A stretch of DNA of 64,000 nt from Denitromonas sp. (GTDB lineage Bacteria; Pseudomonadota; Gammaproteobacteria; Burkholderiales; Rhodocyclaceae), in NCBI RefSeq assembly GCF_034676725.1, contig NZ_JAUCBR010000004.1:3004001-3068000 (forward strand), read 5' to 3'. Positions 17,609 to 27,108 of this stretch are shown here, piece after piece (positions within the stretch are counted from its first letter, which is position 1; each line of letters starts with the position of its first letter). Under the pieces are notes generated by a model that was given only the letters and a program-made list of their open reading frames with translations, did not search any database and was not told the origin of the DNA. The position numbers and the translations under genes were made by a program.

Positions 17609-18058
17609 TCAACTGTCCGAGTGGCGATCCCGAAACTGCTTGCTGGCGTGCTCGTCGGTCACGCGTTGCTCGCGCCGGGACTCGACGCGCGCTTCTTTCG
17701 CCTCGTGGCGTTGCGACAGCGTGTCGAAGGCCTTGACCTTGTTGCGCTGATCGAGCCAGGCCTTCTGGCCATGGGCGGTGCTTTTGCGTGCCTGCTCGAC
17801 TACTGCGCGCTGGGCGGCGATGGCGTTGTCCAGCTTGCTGATGAACAAGCTGAAGTTTCGCCAGGCGTCTGGCCCGATGCCTTCCCGGCAGGCTTCCTGG
17901 AAGCGCTGCTGGTATTCGGCGCGATAGTTTTCGAGCAGTTCGAGTTTTCGACAGTCCTCGGTTTCACCGGCAATCAACTCACCCAGACGGCGCGCGGCGC
18001 CATCCATGCGGTTGTTGGCCAGGTCCAGCAGGGGCTGCAACGGAAACGTCTTGCTCAT
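17609..18058 (-). CDS. fliJ: Flagellar export chaperone FliJ
   Basis: 149-residue, almost wholly alpha-helical and charged protein with the FliJ start MSKTFPLQPLLDLA and coiled-coil repeats (LENYRAEYQQRFQEA, VRQR-like C-terminal end). FliJ is the central stalk of the FliI ATPase ring in the flagellar type III export apparatus. It lies between fliI and fliK, its usual place. Confidence 0.92.
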   Translation of the reverse strand: MSKTFPLQPLLDLANNRMDGAARRLGELIAGETEDCRKLELLENYRAEYQQRFQEACREGIGPDAWRNFSLFISKLDNAIAAQRAVVEQARKSTAHGQKAWLDQRNKVKAFDTLSQRHEAKEARVESRREQRVTDEHASKQFRDRHSDS

Positions 18059-18167
18059 CCACGTTCTCCGATGCGCGGTCGGCGCTGTGCGCGTCCCGCA
18101 ACAGGGCTTACGGTTCGGGGGGCGAAATCTTTAGGGGCTCGCGCCCGCTGTTGAGACCGAATCAGTA

Positions 18168-19571
18168 TCACACTTCAGCGCCAAACAGTGTGTGCAAGTT
18201 TGCAACGGCGGTGTCGAAGCCTTCGCGTTCGTCGATCGCTTGCTGGAGGAAGGCTTCGAGGGCCGGATAGGCCTCGACGGCCTGGTCGAGCACCGGGTCG
18301 GCGCCGGCCTGGTAGGCGCCGACGGCGATCAGGTCGCGTGAGCGCTGGTAGCGCGAGAACAACTGCTTGAAACGGCGCACCTGCTCGAAATGCGTGGGCT
18401 TGACCAGGTTGTGCATGGCGCGGCTGATTGACTGCTCGATGTCGATGGCCGGGTAGTGGCCCTGGTCGGCGAGCGAGCGTGACAGCACGATGTGGCCGTC
18501 GAGAATGGCGCGCGCCGAATCGGCGATGGGGTCTTGCTGGTCGTCGCCTTCGGTGAGCACGGTGTAGAAGGCGGTGATAGAGCCGCCGTCTTCGGGTCCG
18601 TTGCCGGCGCGTTCGACCAGCGCCGGCAGGCGGGCAAACACCGAGGGCGGGTAGCCGCGGGTGACCGGCGGCTCGCCGATGGCCAGTGCGATTTCGCGCT
18701 GGGCCATGGCGTAGCGGGTGAGTGAGTCCATGATCAGCAGCACCTGCTTGCCCTGGTCGCGGAAGTATTCGGCGATGGTGGTGGCGTAGGCGGCGCCTTG
18801 CAGGCGCATCAGCGGGCTGGTGTCGGCCGGGGCGGCGACCACCACCGAGCGGGCGCGGCCTTCGGCGCCGAGGTTTTGCTCGATGAATTCCTTCACCTCG
18901 CGACCCCGTTCGCCGATCAGCCCGACGACGATCACGTCGGCCTTGGTGTAGCGGGCCATCATGCCGATGAGCACCGATTTGCCAACGCCGGAGCCGGCGA
19001 ACAGACCCATCCGCTGGCCACGGCCGACGGTGAGCAGGGCGTTGATGGCGCGAATGCCGACGTCGAGCGACTGGCTGATCGGGGCGCGTTGCAGCGGGTT
19101 GACCGGCCGGCTTTGCAGCGAACGGGTGTCTTCGGTCTCGATGGGACCGAGGCCGTCGAGCGGCCGGCCGGCGCCGTCGACCACGCGGCCGAGCAGGGAG
19201 TCGTCGATGGGCAGGTGCTTGGCGCGGTCGGAGGCGCGGCGGCGCGGCACGGTGCGCTGGCCGGCGATGAGCCGCGGCTGCACGGGTTCCATCGGCAGCA
19301 CCTGTGCGCCGGGGGCGAGGCCGAAGATGTCATCGGTCGGCATCATGAAAATGCGCTCGCCGTGGAAGCCGACCACCTCGGCCTCGACCGAGCCGCCGCC
19401 GGGCACCACGATGCGGCAGCCCGAGCCGAGTGGCAGCTTGAGGCCGGCGGCCTCCATGACCAGCCCGTTGATGCGGGTGAGCCGGCCGGAGAGCTGGAAG
19501 GGGCTGTTGGTGGCGGCCAGGCGTTTGCCGTCGGCGAGGACCTGGCGCCAGGTGTCGGTATGGCGGTCCAT
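18168..19571 (-). CDS. fliI: Flagellum-specific export ATPase FliI
   Basis: 467 residues, F1-beta-like ATPase. Walker A is GLFAGSGVGKS near residue 185, Walker B is VLLIMDSLTRYAMAQREIAL near residue 275, and the catalytic region GERGREVKEF is present. It powers unfolding and docking of flagellar export substrates with FliH and FliJ. The start codon overlaps the fliH stop. Confidence 0.96.
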   Translation of the reverse strand: MDRHTDTWRQVLADGKRLAATNSPFQLSGRLTRINGLVMEAAGLKLPLGSGCRIVVPGGGSVEAEVVGFHGERIFMMPTDDIFGLAPGAQVLPMEPVQPRLIAGQRTVPRRRASDRAKHLPIDDSLLGRVVDGAGRPLDGLGPIETEDTRSLQSRPVNPLQRAPISQSLDVGIRAINALLTVGRGQRMGLFAGSGVGKSVLIGMMARYTKADVIVVGLIGERGREVKEFIEQNLGAEGRARSVVVAAPADTSPLMRLQGAAYATTIAEYFRDQGKQVLLIMDSLTRYAMAQREIALAIGEPPVTRGYPPSVFARLPALVERAGNGPEDGGSITAFYTVLTEGDDQQDPIADSARAILDGHIVLSRSLADQGHYPAIDIEQSISRAMHNLVKPTHFEQVRRFKQLFSRYQRSRDLIAVGAYQAGADPVLDQAVEAYPALEAFLQQAIDEREGFDTAVANLHTLFGAEV

Positions 19572-20245
19572 CAGTCTTTGGGATCCCAGCGGGTGTCGTC
19601 GGCGTTCATGGTCTCCATGATGCGCCGCCAGCGGGTCTGCACCGTGGCGTCGATGGTGGCGCCTTCGGCCTCGATGGTGCAGCCGCCGCGGGTGAGGCTG
19701 TCGTCTTCATGGATACGGTGCTCGTGGTGGCTGATCTGCTCGCCGAGGTGGTCGCGCAGCAGGGCGGCGTCGTCCGGGTGCACATGGATGCGGGCGCGCG
19801 CCTGCGGCAGTTGCTGGAGCGCTTCGCGCACCAGGTCGACGATGTTCTCCGGATGGGCGGCGAGGCTGCGCTTGACCATCTGGCCGGCAATTTCCATGGC
19901 CAGCGCGACGATCTCCTCGGCCACGTCCTGGTCGATCTGCTTGAGGGCGGTATCGAGGTTTTCGACCAGGGTGTGGATCTGCAGCGCCTCCATGCGCCCG
20001 CGCGCCGTGCCTTCTTCGTAGCCGGCGGCATAACCGTCCTTGTGGGCGGCGTCGTGGATGCGCTCGATGTCGTCGGCGGTGGGCAGCTTGAAGGCCGGCT
20101 CTTCGGGGGCTGGCGCCGGCGGCGGTTCGGCCGACGGTGGTGGTGTGGGGGCCGGCTCGGGCACCGGTTCGGGCTCGGGGGCGTCGAAACGCGGCGGCTC
20201 CCAGCGGCGGTAGGCGCCCACGGCCTGGTGGCGGTCAAAGCTCAC
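19571..20245 (-). CDS. fliH: Flagellar assembly protein FliH
   Basis: 224 residues from a GTG start with a GGAGGGG site. The N-terminal 65 residues are proline/glutamate-rich (runs such as PEPEPVPEPAPTPPP) and end before a FliH domain with the Gly-rich helix DGYAAGYEEGTARGRMEALQ. FliH regulates FliI and links it to the C-ring. It follows fliG by 33 bases. Confidence 0.93.
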   Translation of the reverse strand: MSFDRHQAVGAYRRWEPPRFDAPEPEPVPEPAPTPPPSAEPPPAPAPEEPAFKLPTADDIERIHDAAHKDGYAAGYEEGTARGRMEALQIHTLVENLDTALKQIDQDVAEEIVALAMEIAGQMVKRSLAAHPENIVDLVREALQQLPQARARIHVHPDDAALLRDHLGEQISHHEHRIHEDDSLTRGGCTIEAEGATIDATVQTRWRRIMETMNADDTRWDPKD

Positions 20246-20278
20246 TGATTGCCCCTCCGGCGCATGCCGGCCATGGTG

Positions 20279-21277
20279 TTAGACGAAGGCATCGTCGCCG
20301 CCCTTGCCGCCGAGCATGATCTGGCCTTCCTCGGCCAGGCGGCGCACGATCTTGAGGATTTCCTTCTGCTCGCCCTCGACCTCGGACAGGCGCACCGGCC
20401 CGCGCGACTCGAGGTCTTCGCGCAGCATCTCGGCGGCGCGCTGCGACATGTTCTTGAAGATCTTTTCGCGCAGCTCGGCCTGGGCGCCCTTGAGCGCCAC
20501 CACCAGCGAGTCGGACTGCACCTCGCGCAGCAGGGTCTGGATGCCGCGGTCGTCGATGTCCATCAGGTTGTCGAAGACGAACATCTCGTCGAGGATCTTC
20601 TGTGCCAGGTCGGGATCGTATTCGCGCACGTTGTCGATGATCGCCGTCTCCGCTGCGGCGCCGACGAAGTTGAGGATGTCCGCCGCGTGGCGCACCCCGC
20701 CCATGGCGGCCTTCTTGACGTTGGAGGCGCCCGACAGCGTGCGGGTGAGGGTGTCGTTGAGCTCCTTGAGGGCCGTTGGCTGCACGCCGTCGAGGGTGGC
20801 GATGCGCAGCAGCACGTCGTTGCGCAGGCGGTCGGTGAAGTTCTTGAGGATCTCGCCGGCCTGGTCGTTTTCCAGGTGCACCAGAATGGTGGCGATGATC
20901 TGCGGGTGCTCGTTCTTGATCAGGTCGGCGGCGGTGGCCGCGTCCATCCACTTGAGGCTTTCGATGCCGGCGGTGTCCGAACCCTGCAGCACGCGCGAGA
21001 TGATGTGCGCGGCGCGGTCGTCGCCCAGGGCTTTGGTGAGCATGGCGCGGATCTGCTCCTCGTCGGCCTCGACCGGCGAGCCTTGTTCGCAATGCGTTTC
21101 CAACTCGTCGAGCAGCGGTTCGACCTTGCTGCGCGGATGCGAGGGCAGCTTGGCCATCGCCATGCCGAGCTTCTGCACCTCCTTGGGACCGAGGAACTTG
21201 AGCACCTCGGCCGCTTCGTCCGAGCCGAGCGAGAGCAGCAGCAGGGCGCTTTTTTCCAGGCCTTCTTCGGGGCTCAT
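20279..21277 (-). CDS. fliG: Flagellar motor switch protein FliG
   Basis: 332 residues, full-length FliG with N, middle and C domains. The middle domain carries the EHPQ motif (IKNEHPQIIATILVHL). The C-terminal charged helix that meets the stator reads SDSLVVALKGAQAELREKIFKNMSQRAAEM, given here only by its position near residues 255-285. It overlaps fliF by ATGA. Confidence 0.96.
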   Translation of the reverse strand: MSPEEGLEKSALLLLSLGSDEAAEVLKFLGPKEVQKLGMAMAKLPSHPRSKVEPLLDELETHCEQGSPVEADEEQIRAMLTKALGDDRAAHIISRVLQGSDTAGIESLKWMDAATAADLIKNEHPQIIATILVHLENDQAGEILKNFTDRLRNDVLLRIATLDGVQPTALKELNDTLTRTLSGASNVKKAAMGGVRHAADILNFVGAAAETAIIDNVREYDPDLAQKILDEMFVFDNLMDIDDRGIQTLLREVQSDSLVVALKGAQAELREKIFKNMSQRAAEMLREDLESRGPVRLSEVEGEQKEILKIVRRLAEEGQIMLGGKGGDDAFV

Positions 21278-22959
21278 TTACGGGCCTCCTCGTTGACGCC
21301 CATCCAGTCCTTGATCAGGTTGGCGACCAGTTTCGGGTTGTTCTTGGCGGTTTCGCGCGCCTGTGCCAGCTTGGTTTCATAGCTCATGTTCTGGCGCGCC
21401 GACTCGGAGAGGGTGACCTCCGCGCCGTCTTCATCGTAGGTCTTCTCCTGCCGGCTGGCACCCTCGCTGCCTTCGTCCGCCTCCTCGTCGGCCGGCGGCG
21501 GGGCCAGCGATTTGAGCAGCGGCTTGATGACGCCGAAGGCCACGTAGGCGAGCACGGCGATCACGATCAGGTAGCGCAGCGCTTGCTTGCCGATATCGAT
21601 CAGCTCGGGGTCCTTCCATACCGGCAACTCGGGCAGGGTGTCGGCGGCGCCTTCGGCGAAGGCGCTGTTGGCCACATTGAGGCTGTCGCCGCGTTCGGCG
21701 TTGAAGCCCATCGCTTCGCGCACCAGGTTGTTGATGCGGGCGATCTCGTCGTCCGCCAGCGCCACGGTGCTTTCCTTGCCGTTCTTGTCGACCGTGGTGC
21801 GATGGTTGATGACCACCGCCACCGACAGCCGGCGAATCGCGCCCAGTGCCCGCTTGGTGTGCTGGATGGTGCGGTCCACCTCGTAGTTGGTGGTGGCGGC
21901 GGTGTTGCGGGTCAGGAAGTTGCCGTCGGCACCGGCTGCGCCGGCGGTGGCCGGGTTGGTGATCGGTGCGGTGGCCGGCACCGGCGGCTGGTTGGTCAGC
22001 GCGCCGGGCACGCCCTGGGCGCCCGGGTCGCGGGTGAGCACCTCGCTGCTTTGCTGCGAGCGGATGGCTTGCTGCGGATTCGGGTTGGGCTTGTAGATTT
22101 CGTCGGTCTGCTCGATGCGGTTGAAGTCCACATCGGCGGTGACCTGGGCGCGGAAGTTGCCGCGGCCGACCATCGGCTCGAGGATGGTCTCGATGCGCCG
22201 CACATAGGCTGCCTCGAGGTCTTCGACATAGCGCAGCTGGGTCGGGTCGAGGCCGGCGGCGCGGGTCGGGTCGTTGCTGTCGGTGAGCAGCTTGCCGGTC
22301 TCGTCGATGACGCTGACGCTGTCGTTGCTCATGTTCGGCACGCTGGACGACACCAGGTGCACGATGCCGGCCACCTGGGCGCCGTCGAGATTGCGTCCGG
22401 CGCGCAGATTGACGAAGACCGAGGCGGTGGGCTTTTGCTGGTCGCGCAGGAAGGTGCTGCGCTTGGGGATGGCCAGGTGCACCCGCGCGTTGGCCACCGA
22501 GCCGATGGACTGGATGGTGCGCGCCAGCTCGCCTTCGAGGCCGCGCTGGTAGTTCACCTGTTCATGGAACTGCGACACGCCGAGCTTCTGGTTCTCCATC
22601 AACTCGAAGCCGACCATGCCGCCACGCGGCAGGCCCTGGGCGGCCAGTTGCAGGCGGATGTCGTGCACCCGGTCGCTCGGCACCATGATCGCGCCACCGC
22701 CGGGCGTAAACTTGTAGGGCACGTTCTGCTGCTGCAGGGACGTCACGATGGCGCCGCCGTCGCGCTCTTCCAGGTTCGAGAACAGCACCGTGTAGTCGGC
22801 CGACTTGCTCCACAGCAAGACGCCGACCACCAGCGCGATGCTGGCGGCCAGGGCGGCGAGCAGGGCCATTTTCTGGCGCCCGGACATCGCGCTGAAGTTC
22901 TCGAACGCTTGCTGTATCGGGGAGCCCGGTACGGTAGCGGCATTTTGTGCGGTGGCCAT
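21274..22959 (-). CDS. fliF: Flagellar MS-ring protein FliF
   Basis: 561 residues with a membrane segment near residues 35-55 (LAALAASIALVVGVLLW) and a second near residue 450 (RYLIVIAVLAYVAFGVIKPLL). Between them lie the ring-building motifs, including NYQRGLEGELARTI and VHLAIPKRS. The C-terminal cytoplasmic tail binds FliG. It is the first gene of the fliFGHIJKLMN operon, behind a sigma54-like promoter at 22998-23013. Confidence 0.96.
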   Translation of the reverse strand: MATAQNAATVPGSPIQQAFENFSAMSGRQKMALLAALAASIALVVGVLLWSKSADYTVLFSNLEERDGGAIVTSLQQQNVPYKFTPGGGAIMVPSDRVHDIRLQLAAQGLPRGGMVGFELMENQKLGVSQFHEQVNYQRGLEGELARTIQSIGSVANARVHLAIPKRSTFLRDQQKPTASVFVNLRAGRNLDGAQVAGIVHLVSSSVPNMSNDSVSVIDETGKLLTDSNDPTRAAGLDPTQLRYVEDLEAAYVRRIETILEPMVGRGNFRAQVTADVDFNRIEQTDEIYKPNPNPQQAIRSQQSSEVLTRDPGAQGVPGALTNQPPVPATAPITNPATAGAAGADGNFLTRNTAATTNYEVDRTIQHTKRALGAIRRLSVAVVINHRTTVDKNGKESTVALADDEIARINNLVREAMGFNAERGDSLNVANSAFAEGAADTLPELPVWKDPELIDIGKQALRYLIVIAVLAYVAFGVIKPLLKSLAPPPADEEADEGSEGASRQEKTYDEDGAEVTLSESARQNMSYETKLAQARETAKNNPKLVANLIKDWMGVNEEARK

Positions 22960-22997
22960 GACTTCGGTCCTTCACGGAATCGCTTTGACGGATGAGA

Positions 22998-23065
22998 CGC
23001 ATTGTCTGCGCCACCCGGCAAAAGCTTAGGCAGAATAAGCGGCAGTTTTTGCCGCCTATTTGCCG
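22998..23065 (-). promoter_or_regulatory. Sigma54-like fliF promoter with CGGCAA repeats
   Basis: On the minus strand 22998-23013 reads TGGCGCAGACAATGCG, with GG and GC at the correct 10-base spacing for sigma54 -24/-12, giving a leader of about 27 bases to fliF. Just upstream are three copies of CGGCAA, the element bound by FlrC/FleR-type regulators: one forward (23016-23021) and two reverse (23049-23054, 23060-23065). One pairs with a CGGCA at 23040. The same sites could act on the divergent fleS promoter. Confidence 0.55.
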
Positions 23066-23131
23066 CCTGTAAACTCAAGGTCCACCCGTAGGCTTCGCAC
23101 TGTGGAAAAGCGTCTACCTCACGAGCCCGCC

Positions 23132-24256
23132 ATGACCGAGACCGCCGCGCCGTCGCTTGACGCCGCCCAGCTGGCCGAAGCCTTTGCCCTGTTCAACCGC
23201 GCCTCGGCCGAGTTGACCGATGCCTATGCCGGCCTGCAGGGGCAGGTCGGCCAGCTCAACGAGCGATTGTCGGTGCTGATGGGCGCCTTGCCGGCCGGTG
23301 TGCTGGTGCTCGACCGCCAGGGCACGGTGCTGCAGGCCAACCGTGCCGCGCAGGACTGGCTGGGCGAGGCCATCGAAGGCACCGCGTGGGCCGCCCTGAG
23401 CCAGCGCTTCGTGCCCACCGAGACCCCGGGCGAACTGGAACTTGGCGAGGGTGACGATGCGCGGCGCATCGCCATGTCGTCCACCCACCTCGATTCGGGC
23501 GAGGGCAGCATCGTGCTGATGCACGACGTCACCCACACCCACAAGATGCAGCGCGAGGCCGAGCGCAACGAGCGCCTCGCCGCTATGGGCGAGATGGTGG
23601 CCGGCCTGGCCCACCAGCTGCGCACGCCGCTGTCGGCCGCCTTGCTGTATACCGCCACGCTGGGCAAGGGCCAGCTGCCAGAGTCCGAGCGCGGCCGCAT
23701 CGCTGACCGCGCCGTCGAGCGCCTGCGCCACCTCGAGCGCCTGATCCGCGACATGCTGCTGTTCGCCCGCGGCGACTGCCTCGGCCGCGAGCCGGTGCCG
23801 GTGTGTGCGCTCACCGAGGAGCTGGCCCACACGCTCGAACCCATCGCCCGCCAGCGCGAGATCGTCTTCACCCACGCCTGCGAGTGCGGCACCACCCGGC
23901 TGATGGCCGACCGCAAGGCGCTCGCCGGGGCGCTCACCAACCTGCTTGAAAACGCGCTGCAATTCACCCCCGCCGGTGGCACGGTCAGCCTGCTGGCGAC
24001 CTGCGACGCCGAGCAGGTGAGCTTTGTCGTCGAAGACACCGGGCCCGGCATCTCGCCCGACCAGCAGCAACGCCTGTTTGAACCCTTCTTTACCACCCGC
24101 GCCGAAGGCACCGGCCTGGGCCTGGCCATCGCCCGCGGCGTGGCCCGCGCCCATGGCGGCGAGATCGATCTCGCCTCGCGCCTCGGCGAGGGCTCCCGTT
24201 TCCGCCTGGTGGTCCCGCTGACCGCCGGCGTCACCGCCGAAGAGAACCCCTCATGA
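23132..24256 (+). CDS. fleS: FleS/FlrB-type sensor histidine kinase
   Basis: 374-residue cytoplasmic kinase with no membrane segment. A PAS domain (ALPAGVLVLDRQGTVLQANRA near residue 60) is followed by HisKA with MAGLAHQLRTPLSAAL (phosphorylated His) and HATPase_c with LENALQFTP, VEDTGPGIS and GTGLGLAIARG. It pairs with the overlapping fleR gene and lies between the fliF and fliE transcription units, so a role in class III flagellar control is likely. A GTG at 23102 is an alternative start. Confidence 0.85.
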   Translation: MTETAAPSLDAAQLAEAFALFNRASAELTDAYAGLQGQVGQLNERLSVLMGALPAGVLVLDRQGTVLQANRAAQDWLGEAIEGTAWAALSQRFVPTETPGELELGEGDDARRIAMSSTHLDSGEGSIVLMHDVTHTHKMQREAERNERLAAMGEMVAGLAHQLRTPLSAALLYTATLGKGQLPESERGRIADRAVERLRHLERLIRDMLLFARGDCLGREPVPVCALTEELAHTLEPIARQREIVFTHACECGTTRLMADRKALAGALTNLLENALQFTPAGGTVSLLATCDAEQVSFVVEDTGPGISPDQQQRLFEPFFTTRAEGTGLGLAIARGVARAHGGEIDLASRLGEGSRFRLVVPLTAGVTAEENPS

Positions 24257-25617
24257 GTGATCCCCTCAAGCTCCTGCTGGTCGAAGACGACGCCGCCCTG
24301 CGCGATGCCGTCACGCTGATCCTCGAACTCGAAGGCCATGCCGTCACGGCCGTCGATGGCGGCCCGGCCGCGCTCGAGGCACTGGGCAAGGGCGTGTTCA
24401 ACCTGGTCATCAGCGACCTGAAGATGGAACCCATGGACGGCCTCACGCTGCTCGGCGAGATCCGCGCCCGCCTGCCGCAACTGCCGGTGATGCTGATGAC
24501 CGCCTTCGGTGATGTCGAAAAGGCCGTGGCCGCCATGCAGGGCGGCGCCTGCGACTTCCTGCTCAAGCCCTTCGAACCCGAAGTGCTGCACGCCCATGTG
24601 CGCCGCTACGCCGCGGTGCCCGCCAACGACAGCGGCACCATCGCCGAAGACCCGCGCACCCGCGAACTGCTCGCGCTGGCCACCCGCGTGGCCGAGACCG
24701 ACGCCACGGTGATGCTCTCCGGCGAATCCGGTACCGGCAAGGAAGTCTTCGCCCGCTACATCCACAACCACTCGCCGCGCAAGGCCAAGCCCTTTGTTGC
24801 CATCAACTGCGCCGCGATTCCCGACAACCTGCTCGAAGCCACCCTGTTCGGCCACGAAAAGGGTGCCTTCACCGGCGCCCACAGCGCCCAGGCCGGCAAG
24901 TTCGAACAAGCCGACGGCGGCACCTTGCTGCTCGACGAAATCTCCGAAATGCCGCTCAGCCTGCAAGCCAAGCTGCTGCGCGTGCTGCAGGAGCGCGAAG
25001 TCGAGCGTGTCGGCGGCAAAAAGCCCATCCCGCTCGATCTGCGTGTGCTGGCCACCAGCAACCGCGACATGGCCGCCGAAGTGGCCGCCGGCCGCTTCCG
25101 CGAAGATCTCTACTACCGGCTCAACGTCTTCCCCCTGGCCATCCCCGCCCTGCGCGAGCGCCCGGGCGACATCCTGCCCATGGCGCGCTACTTCCTCGCC
25201 CGGCAGGGCGAACGCATTGGCGCCCAGGCGGTGATCGACGACGGCGCCGCCGAGCTGATGCGCGCCCACCCCTGGCCGGGCAACGCCCGCGAACTCGACA
25301 ACGCCATGCAGCGCGCCATGATTCTGGCCACCGGCGGCGTCATCCGCGCCGAGACCCTGCGCCTGTGCCTGGGCAGCGCCGCGCCGCGCCCGGCGGCAAG
25401 CCCTGCCGCCGAACCGGCAAATATTGCCGCCCCGGCGCCGTTGTCCACGCCTGCGGGCAGTGCCAACATGAAAGACCTCGAACGCGAGCACATCCTCGGC
25501 ACCCTCAAGGCCGTGGGCGGTTCGCGCAAGAAAGCCGTTGAAAAGCTTGGGATTTCCGAGCGCACCCTGCGCTACAAATTGCAGCAGTACCGCGAAGAGG
25601 GGTACGCTGTTGACTGA
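24253..25617 (+). CDS. fleR: FleR/FlrC-type sigma54-dependent response regulator
   Basis: 454 residues: receiver domain with phospho-acceptor Asp in VISDLKMEPMDG, AAA+ domain with GESGTGKE, GAFTGA and LLLDEISEM, and a C-terminal Fis-type helix-turn-helix (VGGSRKKAVEKLGISERTLR). It overlaps fleS by ATGA. It is expected to activate sigma54 promoters of hook-basal-body genes, and a consensus sigma54 promoter lies directly downstream in front of fliE. Confidence 0.88.
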   Translation: MSDPLKLLLVEDDAALRDAVTLILELEGHAVTAVDGGPAALEALGKGVFNLVISDLKMEPMDGLTLLGEIRARLPQLPVMLMTAFGDVEKAVAAMQGGACDFLLKPFEPEVLHAHVRRYAAVPANDSGTIAEDPRTRELLALATRVAETDATVMLSGESGTGKEVFARYIHNHSPRKAKPFVAINCAAIPDNLLEATLFGHEKGAFTGAHSAQAGKFEQADGGTLLLDEISEMPLSLQAKLLRVLQEREVERVGGKKPIPLDLRVLATSNRDMAAEVAAGRFREDLYYRLNVFPLAIPALRERPGDILPMARYFLARQGERIGAQAVIDDGAAELMRAHPWPGNARELDNAMQRAMILATGGVIRAETLRLCLGSAAPRPAASPAAEPANIAAPAPLSTPAGSANMKDLEREHILGTLKAVGGSRKKAVEKLGISERTLRYKLQQYREEGYAVD

Positions 25618-25628
25618 ACGCACCGGCA

Positions 25629-25644
25629 TGGCACGTGCCTTGCT
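25629..25644 (+). promoter_or_regulatory. Consensus sigma54 promoter for fliE
   Basis: TGGCACGTGCCTTGCT is a full match to the sigma54 pattern TGGCACG-N4-TTGCW. The transcript would start near 25656, about 30 bases before the fliE ATG at 25686. Confidence 0.88.
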
Positions 25645-25685
25645 GATACCAAGCTACCCATAGCGCAGGAAGTGCTGGAATCATC

Positions 25686-26009
25686 ATGGACAGTCGCGGC
25701 ATCGACCAAGTATTGAGCGAACTGCGAGCCACCGCCCAGGCGGCCGGCGGCAAGAGCGCGTCTGCGCCCACCGAAACCGCCGACGGTGTCAGCTTCAACG
25801 ATGCCCTCCAGAACGCCCTCGCCGACGTCAGCGCCGCCCAGCAGGACGCACAAAAGATGGCCCAGTCCTTCTCTTCGGGCGACCCCAACGTCAACCTGCA
25901 GGACGTGATGGTCAACCTGCAAAAGGCCAACCTCAGCTTTCAGCAGATGACCCAGGTGCGCAACCGGCTGGTATCGGCCTACCAGGACATCATGAACATG
26001 CAGGTGTAA
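25686..26009 (+). CDS. fliE: Flagellar hook-basal body complex protein FliE
   Basis: 107 residues, helical, with the FliE C-terminal pattern DVMVNLQKANLSFQQMTQVR followed by NRLVSAYQDIMNMQV. FliE connects the MS ring to the proximal rod and export gate. It is a single-gene unit between a perfect sigma54 promoter and a terminator, separate from the fliF operon on the other strand. Confidence 0.95.
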   Translation: MDSRGIDQVLSELRATAQAAGGKSASAPTETADGVSFNDALQNALADVSAAQQDAQKMAQSFSSGDPNVNLQDVMVNLQKANLSFQQMTQVRNRLVSAYQDIMNMQV

Positions 26010-26040
26010 TGCCAGCCCGACGCGGCGCAATACAGGCAGG

Positions 26041-26063
26041 AGGCTCCTTCGGGAGCCTTTTTT
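26041..26063 (+). terminator. Rho-independent terminator after fliE
   Basis: Stem AGGCTCC (26041-26047), loop TTCG, stem GGAGCCT (26052-26058) and a T-run to 26063. Confidence 0.92.
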
Positions 26064-26085
26064 CTTGTCTTCCGCCCCGCGCCAT

Positions 26086-26982
26086 TCAGCGCGGCTGCCC
26101 GCACACCTCGAGGACCACGCTGCGCAGCCAGCGGTGCACCGGGTCGGCGTGAAACCTGGGGTGCCAGAACAGCGAGACGGTGATTTCGGGCGCGGGGAAG
26201 GGCAGGGGGAAGCTGTGCATGCCCTCGCGCAGGTTGCCGGTGTGGCGCTCGGGCACGCTGGCGATCAGCTCCGACGCCCGGGCCAGTGCCACCGCTGTTG
26301 AGAAGCCACCGACGGTGGTGGCGATGTCGCGCTGCAGGCCCAGCTCACTCAGGGCGTCGTCGATCGGGCCATGCGGCATGCCGCGGCGCGACAGCCCGAT
26401 ATGCCGGCCCGCGGCGTATCGCGCGGGGGTGACCGTCCCGCGGCTCAGCGGATGCCCTGCGCGTACCACGCCGACGAAGCGATCCCGGAACAGCGCCTGC
26501 ACGCGGATCTCCGGCCCCATGCCGCTGCCGATGACGCCGGTTTCCAGATCGACCGTGCCGTCGCGCAGGGCGCTGCTTTCCCTGTCGAGCTTCGGCACGA
26601 AGCTCAGGCGGATGCCCGGCGCCGCGTCGCTCACGCGGGCGATCAGGGGCGGGCCGAAGTTCTCGACGAAGCCCTCGCTGGTGCGCAGCGTGAAGGTGCG
26701 CTCGACCGATTTCAGATCGGGTTGTCCTGCCGGGCGCAGCACCGCTTCCGTGTCCTGTACCAGCTGGCTCACCGTTTCGCGCAGTTCGAGCGCCCGTGGC
26801 GTGGGCACAAGGCCGCGGCTCGCCCGCACCAGCAGCGGGTCCCCGGTGGTTTCGCGCAGGCGGGCCAGCGCCCGGCTCATGGCCGACGGGCTCAGTCGCA
26901 GGCGCTCTGCGGCGCGCGCCACGTTGCCTTCGGCCAGCAGCACGTCGAGAGTGAGCAGCAGGTTGAAATCGGGCTTCGACAT
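26086..26982 (-). CDS. LysR-type transcriptional regulator
   Basis: 298 residues from the ATG at 26982. The N-terminal helix-turn-helix (LLAEGNVARAAERLRLSPSA, then MSRALARLRETTGDPLLVR) is typical of LysR regulators and is followed by an effector-binding domain. It is divergent from a methyltransferase-exporter-AhpD gene set, which it probably controls. The inducer is unknown. Confidence 0.85.
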   Translation of the reverse strand: MSKPDFNLLLTLDVLLAEGNVARAAERLRLSPSAMSRALARLRETTGDPLLVRASRGLVPTPRALELRETVSQLVQDTEAVLRPAGQPDLKSVERTFTLRTSEGFVENFGPPLIARVSDAAPGIRLSFVPKLDRESSALRDGTVDLETGVIGSGMGPEIRVQALFRDRFVGVVRAGHPLSRGTVTPARYAAGRHIGLSRRGMPHGPIDDALSELGLQRDIATTVGGFSTAVALARASELIASVPERHTGNLREGMHSFPLPFPAPEITVSLFWHPRFHADPVHRWLRSVVLEVCGQPR

Positions 26983-27108
26983 GCGCGCACCATAGCACGC
27001 GACGGGCATATGTGGCGTCTGGTGCATGTATTAACTGCAAATGCTGCGTCTTCCGCCTGACGTGCCGCCTTCCTATGATCCAGACACACAGTTCATGGAG
27101 TCAAAGAA

